A DNA stretch of 45,660 nucleotides from NCBI GenBank assembly GCA_002162795.1, contig MAAY01000100.1:1-45660 (forward strand), read 5' to 3'. The translations under genes were made by a program, and so were the position numbers. The notes under the pieces were generated by a model. The model saw only the letters and a list, made by a program, of their open reading frames with translations, did no database searches and was not told the origin of the DNA. The stretch's first letter is position 1. Each line of letters begins with the position of its first letter. This stretch comes from Rhodobacterales bacterium 56_14_T64. Lineage in GTDB: Bacteria > Pseudomonadota > Alphaproteobacteria > Rhodobacterales > Rhodobacteraceae. Below, one piece after another: positions 7,226 through 15,054 of this stretch.

Positions 7226-9610
7226 TCAGGACGCGGCTGTAAGGTACGGAATTGCCCGACCGTTGGTCAGTTCTCCAACTGACTGTACCAGCGCTTGCGC
7301 ATCAATGCGGAAATGCTTGTAAAGGTCACCAATCGTGCCGGTTTGGCCAAAGTGTTCTACACCATGAGGCACCGTTTGATGGCCATGGACAGAGCCCAGC
7401 CACGACAGTGTTGCTGGATGGCCGTCGATAACGGTGATGATTTTGCAGTGGCGCGGCAAGTCATTCAGAAGTGTCTCGACGTGCGAGCAAGCGGTGGTGA
7501 TACCGTTTGATCGTGCCCGTTGTGCCGCTGTCCAGCCCGCGTTCAGCCGGTCAGCGGATGTCACCGCCAAAACCCCAACGTCACGCCGCCCTTCAGCAAT
7601 TATCCCCGCAGCTTTGATCGCTTCAGGCGCAATGGCCCCTTGGTAGGCGATCACGACCTCACAATTGGCCCCAGGCTTGCGCAGCCAATATGCGCCGTCA
7701 ATTGCGCCTTGTCTGAAGTCCTCGTCGACACGTTTTCCGGGTTGTTCAATGGGGTTGGTGGTCAGGCGAAGATAGACAGACCCACCTGTTTCATCGCGCA
7801 GCCATGTGCGCTCATCCAGATCGCTTTCACCGTCTTTTTGCAGATAGGCAAAGGCCCACTGCATGATCACGGCCAATTCATCAGCAAAGGCGGGTTCAAA
7901 CGCGGCCAGACCATCTTGCGACATGCCAATCAATGGGGCGCTAATGGATTGATGTGCACCACCTTCTGGGGCCAGCGTGACACCAGACGGCGTGCCCACG
8001 ATCATAAAGCGAGCGTCCTGGTAACAGGCGTAATTCAACGCATCGAGGCCACGGGAAATAAAGGGATCATAGACAGTGCCAATGGGGATCAAGCGTTTGC
8101 CAAATACGGAATGCGAAAGGCCTGCCGCTGCCAGCAACAAAAACAGGTTCATCTCAGCGATGCCCAACTCGATATGCTGACCATTGGGTGCAAATTCCCA
8201 TTTTGCCGTAGACGGAATATTCTCAGCCCTGAAGGTATCGGCCTGATGGGTCCGGGCGAACAGTTTGCGCCGGTTCACCCAGGCCCCCAGATGGGTGGTG
8301 CCGGTGACATCGGGTGATGTAGTCACAATTCTGTCGGCCAGCAGGCTGTCACCTTTTGACAGATCATCTAGGATTTTGCCAAAGGCCATCTGGGTCGAGG
8401 TGTCCCTGCTAGAAGCCAGTTCAATGGTCGGCACGTCGATGGTTTCATCATGATAACGGCGCGCGCCTTTGGCAAAGAAAGGCGTTTGATCGTAAAAGCC
8501 TTGTAGTGCAGCTGGGTCGGTAACCGTTGCGAACTTATCCCATTCATCACCCGGAGCCACGCCCATGTACTGTTGCCAGACTGCCATCTGTGCCTTGGTC
8601 ATCAGGCCACCGTGATTGTCCTTGTGACCGGCGATTGGAGTACCCCAGCCCTTTACTGTGTAGGCTAGGAAACATACCGGAAGGTCATGATCAACAGCGG
8701 CAAATGTATCTGCCATGGTCTGCACGCAATTACCGCCGAGATTTTCCATCAGCGCAGCCAGTTCATCATCGCTGCGCCGCGCGATCAAGGCAGTGACATC
8801 ACCCTGATCGCCCAGAGTTTCCATCAACCGTTTGCGCCAGATCGCTCCTCCCATGTAGGTCAGCGCCGAGTAGAGCTGGTTGGGGCAATTGTCGATCCAT
8901 TCTCGCAACTGACCGCCACCCGGCTCTTCAAAGGCGGCCTGCTGGAGATGGCCGTATTTGACCCGCACGACATCCCAGCCAAAGGCGTCAAAGATCTGCT
9001 CAACCCGTTTGAACAGGCCTTCGCGCACAACCCCGTCAAGCGACTGGCGGTTATAGTCGATAATCCACCAACAATTTCGCAGATCGTTTTTCCAGCCCTC
9101 TTGCAGGGCTTCATAGATATTGCCCTCATCCAGTTCAGCGTCGCCCACCAGGGCAATCATTCGGCCAAGTCTCTGATCCTGGCCCCACGATTTGGCCTGA
9201 ATGTAGTCCTGCACTATTGACGCAAAAGACGTGATCGCAACCCCAAGCCCCACCGAACCCGTGGAGAAATCCACATCATCAATATCTTTGGTTCGTGATG
9301 GATAGCTTTGAACCCCGCCAAAACCGCGGAAATTCTCTATCATCTCGCGCGTCTGATTTCCCATCAGATACTGAATGGCATGGAAGATGGGAGAAGCATG
9401 GGGCTTCACCGCCACCCGGTCTTCGGGGCGCAACGCCGAGAAGTAGAGCGCTGTCATAATCGATACCATGGAGGCCGACGATGCTTGGTGCCCGCCAACC
9501 TTGATCCCGTCTGCTTTGGGCCGGATGTGGTTGGCGTTGTGGATCATCCAATGTGACAGCCAAAGCAACCGCTGTTCAATGGTTTTCAGATGGGTCATGT
9601 GGTTAGGCAT
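7226..9610 (-). CDS. mdeB: 2-oxobutyrate dehydrogenase E1-like (AceE/transketolase-type) protein
   Basis: A 794-aa thiamine-diphosphate enzyme resembling the homodimeric pyruvate dehydrogenase E1 (AceE). The ThDP-binding motif is at about 156-187 (GDAELDEGN to IIDYN). The N-terminal part includes GGHQASSASMVSIMTALYF, the pyrimidine-domain part ELGIAEMN (catalytic Glu) and a C-terminal transketolase domain. It follows mdeA closely; a GGGGGAG stretch six bases before ATG 9610 favours this start over the ATG at 9625, which overlaps the mdeA stop. In Pseudomonas putida the same order (mdeA then mdeB, divergent Lrp-type mdeR) encodes methionine breakdown, with MdeB acting on the 2-oxobutyrate that MdeA releases. 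E2 and E3 partners are not in the window and would come from elsewhere. Confidence 0.85.
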   Translation of the reverse strand: MPNHMTHLKTIEQRLLWLSHWMIHNANHIRPKADGIKVGGHQASSASMVSIMTALYFSALRPEDRVAVKPHASPIFHAIQYLMGNQTREMIENFRGFGGVQSYPSRTKDIDDVDFSTGSVGLGVAITSFASIVQDYIQAKSWGQDQRLGRMIALVGDAELDEGNIYEALQEGWKNDLRNCWWIIDYNRQSLDGVVREGLFKRVEQIFDAFGWDVVRVKYGHLQQAAFEEPGGGQLREWIDNCPNQLYSALTYMGGAIWRKRLMETLGDQGDVTALIARRSDDELAALMENLGGNCVQTMADTFAAVDHDLPVCFLAYTVKGWGTPIAGHKDNHGGLMTKAQMAVWQQYMGVAPGDEWDKFATVTDPAALQGFYDQTPFFAKGARRYHDETIDVPTIELASSRDTSTQMAFGKILDDLSKGDSLLADRIVTTSPDVTGTTHLGAWVNRRKLFARTHQADTFRAENIPSTAKWEFAPNGQHIELGIAEMNLFLLLAAAGLSHSVFGKRLIPIGTVYDPFISRGLDALNYACYQDARFMIVGTPSGVTLAPEGGAHQSISAPLIGMSQDGLAAFEPAFADELAVIMQWAFAYLQKDGESDLDERTWLRDETGGSVYLRLTTNPIEQPGKRVDEDFRQGAIDGAYWLRKPGANCEVVIAYQGAIAPEAIKAAGIIAEGRRDVGVLAVTSADRLNAGWTAAQRARSNGITTACSHVETLLNDLPRHCKIITVIDGHPATLSWLGSVHGHQTVPHGVEHFGQTGTIGDLYKHFRIDAQALVQSVGELTNGRAIPYLTAAS

Positions 9611-9624
9611 TTCCGACTCCCCCA

Positions 9625-10830
9625 TCAGGCTGCTTTGATCATTGACGATTGTCGCAATGCTTGGCGCAGGTCGGCGAGAATGTCATCGACACCTTCCAGG
9701 CCAACAGACAGGCGTACCAAGCCTTCGCTGATGCCGTGCAGGGCCCGCTCTTCTGGAGTATAGGTGGAATGTGTCATGCTGGCTGGATGCTGGATCAGAG
9801 TCTCGGCATCCCCAAGGGAAACCGCCCGTGTGATCAGCTGCAGCTTGTTCATCATGGCGCGACCCGCTTCCAGGCCACCTTCCAGTTCAAAGGCAATCAT
9901 GCCGCCGGATTGTGCCATTTGTCGCTGGGCCAACGCGTGTTGTTCGAAACTTGCCAGGCCTGGGTACCAGACTTTTTCCACACCCGGTGTCGCCTCCAGC
10001 ATTTCGGCAATCGTCTGGGCGCTTGAACAATGGCGGTCCATACGCAACTCCAGTGTCTTTAGCCCGCGCAGGACCAGCATTGCATTGAACGGAGCCATCA
10101 CTGCCCCCGTCATGTCCTTCATGCCATAGAGGCGGATTTCCTGGATCAGCTCGGCACTGCCAACCAGCAGGCCCGCAACAACATCGCCATGACCGCCAAG
10201 GTATTTGGTCGCTGAATGCAGTGCGAGATCAGCGCCAAGTTCGATTGGCCGTGTCAAATATGGGGTGGCATAGGTATTGTCGACAACCACGCGGGCGTTG
10301 CCTTCGTGTGCGATGTCTGAGATCGCCTGAATGTCGACCAGCCGCATGTTTGGATTTGCCGGGGTCTCGAAATAGACAACCTTTGTTTTGTCGCTGATCG
10401 CGCCGCGCAAATTCTCAGGATTGGTTAGGTCAACGTGGGTGACTGTAACGCCGAATTTGGCCAGGCCATGCTGCATGAAGGAAAAGGTGCAGCCATAGAG
10501 CGTCTTGTCCAAGATCACCTCGTCACCGGGGGCCACCAATGTCCAGATCGCCGAGGTGATCGCCCCCATGCCCGAGGCCAGAGCTAATCCGGCCTCCGCG
10601 CCTTCCAGCACCGCAATGCGCCGTTCCAGCAAGTCACATGTCGGATTGGAGATGCGCGAATAAATATGGCCTGTGCGTTCACCGGCAAACATCTCGCCAC
10701 CAACTTCGGCCGTCTCAAATGCAAATGTCGAGGTCAGATGCAGCGGCGGCGTCAGCGACCCCTCATTTTCCATTGGATCATAGCCATGATGAATGGCACG
10801 GGTGGCGAAGCTATCGGATTGGTTGCGCAT
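9625..10830 (-). CDS. mdeA: L-methionine gamma-lyase
   Basis: A 401-aa PLP enzyme of the cystathionine gamma-synthase/lyase family, converting methionine to methanethiol, ammonia and 2-oxobutyrate. Residues align with P. putida methionine gamma-lyase with a two-residue offset: Tyr57 and Arg59 (IYSRISNP), Tyr112 and Cys114 (LYGCTFSF), Asp184 (VVVDNTY), Lys209 (SATKY, PLP lysine) and the Lys-Asp pair in GMKDMTG. The cysteine after Tyr-Gly and the Lys-Asp pair are signatures of true methionine gamma-lyases and argue against cystathionine enzymes. The start at 10830 has GGAGAG upstream. Cotranscribed with mdeB and divergent from mdeR. Confidence 0.93.
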   Translation of the reverse strand: MRNQSDSFATRAIHHGYDPMENEGSLTPPLHLTSTFAFETAEVGGEMFAGERTGHIYSRISNPTCDLLERRIAVLEGAEAGLALASGMGAITSAIWTLVAPGDEVILDKTLYGCTFSFMQHGLAKFGVTVTHVDLTNPENLRGAISDKTKVVYFETPANPNMRLVDIQAISDIAHEGNARVVVDNTYATPYLTRPIELGADLALHSATKYLGGHGDVVAGLLVGSAELIQEIRLYGMKDMTGAVMAPFNAMLVLRGLKTLELRMDRHCSSAQTIAEMLEATPGVEKVWYPGLASFEQHALAQRQMAQSGGMIAFELEGGLEAGRAMMNKLQLITRAVSLGDAETLIQHPASMTHSTYTPEERALHGISEGLVRLSVGLEGVDDILADLRQALRQSSMIKAA

Positions 10831-10872
10831 GGGTCTCTCCTGAATTCTTTTCAAAAGATTAGAGCGAGCAAG

Positions 10873-10928
10873 GGCAGTAGATATTGCGATTACTGCCAAT
10901 TCTTGCACATACTTTAGCATATACTGCC
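10873..10928. promoter_or_regulatory. Candidate MdeR operator
   Basis: GGCAGTA (10873-10879) and TACTGCC (10891-10897) form an exact 7-bp dyad with an 11-base spacer. A third half-site TACTGCC is at 10922-10928, exactly 31 bp (about three turns) from the second, just before the mdeR start. Position between divergent mdeA and mdeR and the multi-half-site layout fit an Lrp-family regulator. Confidence 0.65.
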
Positions 10929-10941
10929 AATGGAGCGCGGA

Positions 10942-11400
10942 ATGGACCATAAAGATCGCCAAATTATCCGTGCATTGCAGCGAAATGGCCGGATGACGAA
11001 TCAAGACCTCTCGGCTGACGTCAACCTCTCTCCATCGCCCTGCTTGCGCCGAATGAAGTTGTTGGAGAAAAGTGGGGTGATCAAAGGCTTCAGCGTCGAT
11101 GTTGACGCCGCAGCTTACGGACTACCAGTTACGGTTTTTGTTCGGGTCACTCTGGAACGCCACACGGATGAATGTGTTCAACAATTCGAGCAAAGTGTGC
11201 GGCAGGTTGATGAAGTGCTTGAGTGTTTCGTCATGACGGGCATGTCGGATTACTTGCTGCGGGTCGTTGTGGCTGATCTTGCAGATTATGAGAACTTTGT
11301 TCGCAAGCGCTTGCATCCAATCGGCGGCATCGCCTCTATCGATACCAGTTTTGTCTATGGGGTGGTCAAAAAAACAAGTGTTTTTCCCGTGATCATTTAG
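10942..11400 (+). CDS. mdeR: Lrp/AsnC-family regulator of methionine catabolism
   Basis: A 152-aa regulator. MDHKDRQIIRALQRNGRMTN followed by DLSADVNLSPSPCLRRMKLLE is the N-terminal HTH of Lrp/AsnC proteins; the C-terminal part (VTVFVRVTLERH, CFVMTGMSDYLLRVVVADL) is the ligand-binding RAM domain. The second ATG at 10942 is preferred over 10930 because GGAG lies six bases before it and Lrp proteins normally start at the Asp-Arg helix. It is divergent from mdeA, matching the P. putida mdeR arrangement, and probably activates mdeAB in response to methionine. Confidence 0.88.
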   Translation: MDHKDRQIIRALQRNGRMTNQDLSADVNLSPSPCLRRMKLLEKSGVIKGFSVDVDAAAYGLPVTVFVRVTLERHTDECVQQFEQSVRQVDEVLECFVMTGMSDYLLRVVVADLADYENFVRKRLHPIGGIASIDTSFVYGVVKKTSVFPVII

Positions 11401-11834
11401 ACTGTGAGCTGTAGAGCATACGCGGAAACTTGTCGTTCACTGAACTGCAGGAATTTGATCATCATTGATCAAATGCGGCTCTTCGCCGCGGTGGTCACGT
11501 ACGGCAGGTCAGGGCCGATTGTACCAATTTCACGGATCTGAACAAAGGCCTGAAAGTCCCGCATTTTGATCGCTCGATATCATCACAGCTAGGGTTCAAA
11601 GGTAGTGCATTCTGCTGATAGCTCACACCGTCGAGGTACCGTTTGGGCCCTTCCCAGGCCCTTCCGGCATGCGGGTAATTCACACCCTGTGCGGGCAAAG
11701 TGTTGTATGTTCAACTGAGGGTGAGGTTAGGGTTGTTGTTGTCATATCAGGAAGCACCACCATGTGGCTATGAGAGTTAGTCGCTGAGTTTAGGACCAGT
11801 AATTACGGTGGATCGATTTGTAAAAGAGACGGTT
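11401..11834. other. Intergenic stretch with stem-loop after mdeR
   Basis: A perfect stem-loop lies at 11454-11473: TTTGATCA, loop TCAT, TGATCAAA. A second short GC stem follows near 11475-11490 (CGGC-TCTT-GCCG). They may end mdeR transcription. No gene is supported in the remainder up to the first transposase relic. Confidence 0.5.
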
Positions 11835-12842
11835 TAAAATGATGGAACAAAAAAGAACTATTCGCCTGATTTCAAAGCCATGGTTGCGCTGGAAATGATC
11901 GGGAAAGCAATGATGCTGGCTGAGCTGTTAGCCTGTTCCCCTCGTCTCATTGCAGAGTTTGCTCAACGTCTTGAAGAGCAAGAAAATGCGAAAGAGCCGT
12001 TTTACAGAGACGCAAATTATTAGGGTGATTAAGGAGCGGGAGGCTGGGGTGCCGACGGCTGATGTGTGTCGTAGACATTGCCTGTGTCCCGCGACGTTTT
12101 ATATGCTGATGACTAAATATGACTGTATGGATGTATCAGATGTCCATCGGCTGAAGTATTTGAAGGATTAGAACGCCAAATTCAAGTGCTTCGTTGCCGA
12201 CACCACGTTGGAAAATGTTGGCCTGATAGATTTGCTGGCAAAGAACTGTCGACGCCGAGCCTGCTGGCTTGTCGGTGCCGATCCAAAGGCCCCCGGCGCG
12301 AACGTCCGCCGAATAACCCCGAAGTCCGCTAACAGATGCAGGCGATCGCCGCTTCGCGTTGTCGGTCAGGCTTCTGTCGGATTGGCGTGCAGTTGGGTGC
12401 AAGGGGAAGATCATGAACCACAGGAATCTGTACCGTCTCTATGACAACGGACCTCGCCTTGCAAGCATTGCTCAGTGCGGTCTGGCGTCGCAAACCTAAG
12501 AACAAAGTGATGATCCACTCCGACCAAGGTTCGCAGTTCACCAGCAAGGAGTGGCAATCGTTTCTTGGCAAACACAATCTGGATGCAAGCATGAGCCGAC
12601 GTGGAAACTGCCATGACAATGCCGTCGCGGAGAGCTTCTTTCAGCTTTTGAAGCGTGAACGCATTCGACGAAGAACCTACCTTACGCGCGATGCAGCAAG
12701 GCAAGACGTGTTCGATTACATCGAGATGTTCTACAATCCAAACCGCAAGCACACGAACAACGGCATGCTGTCACCAGTTGATTATGAAATCAAACAAAGG
12801 AAAATGAACGAGGCGGGCGTCTAGGAAACTAGGGCCACCTCA
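11835..12842 (+). pseudogene. IS3-family relics (orfA and orfB fragments of two elements)
   Basis: Near 11850-11990 a frame reads KKNYSPDFKAMVALEMIG, an IS3 orfA start that soon breaks. From 11986 a second orfA begins (MRKSRFTETQIIRVIKE, then GVPTADVCRRHCLCPATFY), with a stop at 12169-12171 after HRLKYLKD; the orfA coiled-coil continues beyond it. orfB N-terminal parts (RRACWLVGADPK, RRERPP) are frame-shifted at 12250-12430. A deletion then joins to the orfB catalytic core: HSDQGSQFTS and DNAVAESFF hold the second Asp and the Glu of the DDE triad, the first Asp being lost. The C-terminus ends at 12824 and the likely right terminal repeat (GGCCACCTCA) at 12842. Inactive. Confidence 0.8.
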
Positions 12843-12889
12843 TTTAGCAACAAAATCTCTGTGCCATTGGTCGTTGGACTCCTTTCACA

Positions 12890-14851
12890 CTACACTTTAG
12901 TACCGACCTTTAATCCTTCTAACACTGCCTCCTCTACCGTGCGGGTACACAAGCTGTCTCCAATTACGTGCTGCTCGCGCTTCCAGTCCTGGAGTTCTTC
13001 TACCAATTTCGTGACAGGCCTGTGGCCAAATGCGGTCACAATGGTATTGACATTCTCGAACTCAATTGCTTCGCCACTCAGAGTATGCTGGAAATACGCA
13101 CTGTCCCTGTCTGCGCCGTAAAAGCGGGCGTATGGGGTAATTTCGACGCCCATCCGGTATAGTTCTCCCAACCAAATATCGCGTGTGTACTGTGGAATTG
13201 TCTGGCCCGCAGTTATTCCGTTGACGGCTAGACGCACGTGGCATCCCGTGCGGACCAATTGCTCGGCGAGCCCCAACCCAATCCAGTCGCAGCGCCAATC
13301 AGCGATCACAACTCGCCCTCCAGGGCTGGCTTGTCCTTGCAGAACTTGCCATGCAGTCACGACATGCGCCCCGTCTGTATCACCCGTTTCAAGAGAATAA
13401 GGTTGTGCGCCAGTGGCCAGAATGATGACATCCGGATTGATCTGATCGATTAGTGCCCGTGTTACCTCGACGCCGAGTTTGACCTGGGCCCCCGCCGTAA
13501 CCAACTCGCGGGCAAGATTCTGCGTGACGCCTCCAAACTCGGCACGCCTTGGCAGTAATTGGGCCAGATTCACCTGTCCGCCAAGGGAATGACTGGCTTC
13601 ATAAAGGGTGACTTGATGCCCCCGTCCAGCGGCAGTCGCCGCTGCCTTCATGCCTGCCGGACCTCCACCTACCACCATGACCTGGCGCGGTTGGGCGGCT
13701 GGGGTTAGGCTGCCATATTCCAGCTCGCGCCCGGTTTCCGGGTGCTGAATACAGGAAATCGAATACCCATTCAGCATGTGCCCGATGCAGGCCTGATTGC
13801 AGGCGACACAGGCGCGGATGCTTTCAGTGTGTCCGGACTGGGCCTTTAGCGGCATCAGCGGATCCGCTATCAACGCGCGGGTCATACCACACAGATCGGA
13901 CTGCCCAGAGGCTAGGATTTTCTCAGCAATTTGAGGTTGGTTTATCCGCCCGGTAACCAGTATGGGCAAGTCAACTTGGGACTGTATTGCGGCGGCCAAA
14001 GGGACGGTATAGCCAGTCTCGAACGCCATACTTGGTACAATATGTGTAGATCCAGACAATCCGGCTGAAGTCCCGGCAGTTACATTAAGGTAGTCAAGAA
14101 CTCCGTCACTGGCCAGCGCATGTGCAATCTTCAAACATTCGGAACTCTCTAGACCTGTGTGATCCATTTCGTCGGCGGAAAGTCGAATGCCGATGGCTAA
14201 ATCTGGCCCGGACCCAGCGCGCACCGCCGCCAGTACCTCTCGGGCAAAGCGCAAGCGGTTGTCGAAACTGGCACCATAGTCATCAGTGCGGATATTGACG
14301 CGCGGATTAAAAAATTGCGCAATCAGATAGCCGTGCGAGGCGACAACCTCGATCCCGTCCAGTCCTGCCAATTTCACACGCGTAGCGGCGTCCTCAAACC
14401 CTTTTATGATATCGCTGATCATGACCTGGGACAGCTCTCGCGGCATGACATGAAAGCGTTCGTTGGGGATGGCCGATGGGGCTACTGCCACTGCCTGTGT
14501 GCCGTCAGATGCCAGGGGCATCTCTCGCCCTGGATGCGACAACTGGGCAATGACCTTGCAGCCATGGGGTTGGCAGGCTTGGGCAAGGCGCCTGTAGCCG
14601 GGAATACAAGCATCTTCATAGGCGCGGATTGCGGGACGACCGCTGTCTCCCGAGACATGGGCACGGGCGGCTTCTAGAATGATCAGTCCGGCTCCGCCTT
14701 TTGCGCGCGCCGCGTGATACGCAATCATTGCGTCACTCGGTGTGCCGTTTTCCAACATCACCGTCATGTGGCCGGTCGAGACGATCCGGTTTTTGAGTTG
14801 GATCGGGCCAACGTCCAACGACGAGAAGAGATTTGGGAACGCTGCCGTCAT
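12890..14851 (-). CDS. NADH:flavin oxidoreductase (FMN/4Fe-4S/FAD), third of the set
   Basis: A 653-aa enzyme with the architecture of 2,4-dienoyl-CoA reductase and N-methylproline demethylase: an Old-Yellow-Enzyme-type FMN barrel (about 1-340), a 4Fe-4S site (Cys348, Cys351, Cys355, Cys367) and FAD/NAD domains (GGGPAG at 395-400). At the position of the covalent-FMN cysteine of the two upstream enzymes it has His-Met (STGHMT), so FMN should be bound non-covalently. It is the last gene of the long minus-strand operon and its ATG overlaps the stop of the 67-aa gene by one base. Context suggests oxidative demethylation or downstream oxidation of an amine; a FadH-like role cannot be excluded. 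Confidence 0.85.
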   Translation of the reverse strand: MTAAFPNLFSSLDVGPIQLKNRIVSTGHMTVMLENGTPSDAMIAYHAARAKGGAGLIILEAARAHVSGDSGRPAIRAYEDACIPGYRRLAQACQPHGCKVIAQLSHPGREMPLASDGTQAVAVAPSAIPNERFHVMPRELSQVMISDIIKGFEDAATRVKLAGLDGIEVVASHGYLIAQFFNPRVNIRTDDYGASFDNRLRFAREVLAAVRAGSGPDLAIGIRLSADEMDHTGLESSECLKIAHALASDGVLDYLNVTAGTSAGLSGSTHIVPSMAFETGYTVPLAAAIQSQVDLPILVTGRINQPQIAEKILASGQSDLCGMTRALIADPLMPLKAQSGHTESIRACVACNQACIGHMLNGYSISCIQHPETGRELEYGSLTPAAQPRQVMVVGGGPAGMKAAATAAGRGHQVTLYEASHSLGGQVNLAQLLPRRAEFGGVTQNLARELVTAGAQVKLGVEVTRALIDQINPDVIILATGAQPYSLETGDTDGAHVVTAWQVLQGQASPGGRVVIADWRCDWIGLGLAEQLVRTGCHVRLAVNGITAGQTIPQYTRDIWLGELYRMGVEITPYARFYGADRDSAYFQHTLSGEAIEFENVNTIVTAFGHRPVTKLVEELQDWKREQHVIGDSLCTRTVEEAVLEGLKVGTKV

Positions 14852-15054
14852 CAGTCGTTTCCCTCATTGTCCCCGATTTGAACTGCGCGCAGGCGCGACA
14901 ATGATTGATGGCGCGCGGTACAGGAATCGCAAGAGACCGGCGCAGCTATGGCATCAGCCCGATCAGATGAGGGGCCCAGGGCAAGTAAGAGCCCGGCGCA
15001 GGCCAATATGGCCGCGCAAACGGCTAGGACGAGGACTGAACGCTTGCCAATCAA
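14851..15054 (-). CDS. 67-aa membrane-anchored CxxC protein between flavoenzymes
   Basis: A tiny protein fully wedged between two enzymes: its ATG overlaps the upstream stop by four bases (15051-15054) and its TGA overlaps the next ATG by one (14851). Residues 4-27 are a hydrophobic helix after a Lys-Arg start, so it should be membrane-anchored; Cys19 sits in ILAC, a weak lipobox. The outside part holds Cys42 and Cys45 (SCDSCTARH), a CxxC pair with His49 four residues on, then an Arg-rich helix. I do not recognise the family. The tight coupling argues that it is real and made in fixed ratio with its neighbours. A redox, metal or scaffold role is guesswork. Confidence 0.7.
   Translation of the reverse strand: MIGKRSVLVLAVCAAILACAGLLLALGPSSDRADAIAAPVSCDSCTARHQSLSRLRAVQIGDNEGND

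Noticed and set aside
7520-8317. A 265-codon plus-strand frame opposite mdeB
   Set aside because: Fully antisense to a strongly supported enzyme; such shadows are common at this base composition.
11495-11698. A 67-codon minus-strand frame after mdeR
   Set aside because: No motif, no clear ribosome binding site and unconvincing composition; probably a chance frame.
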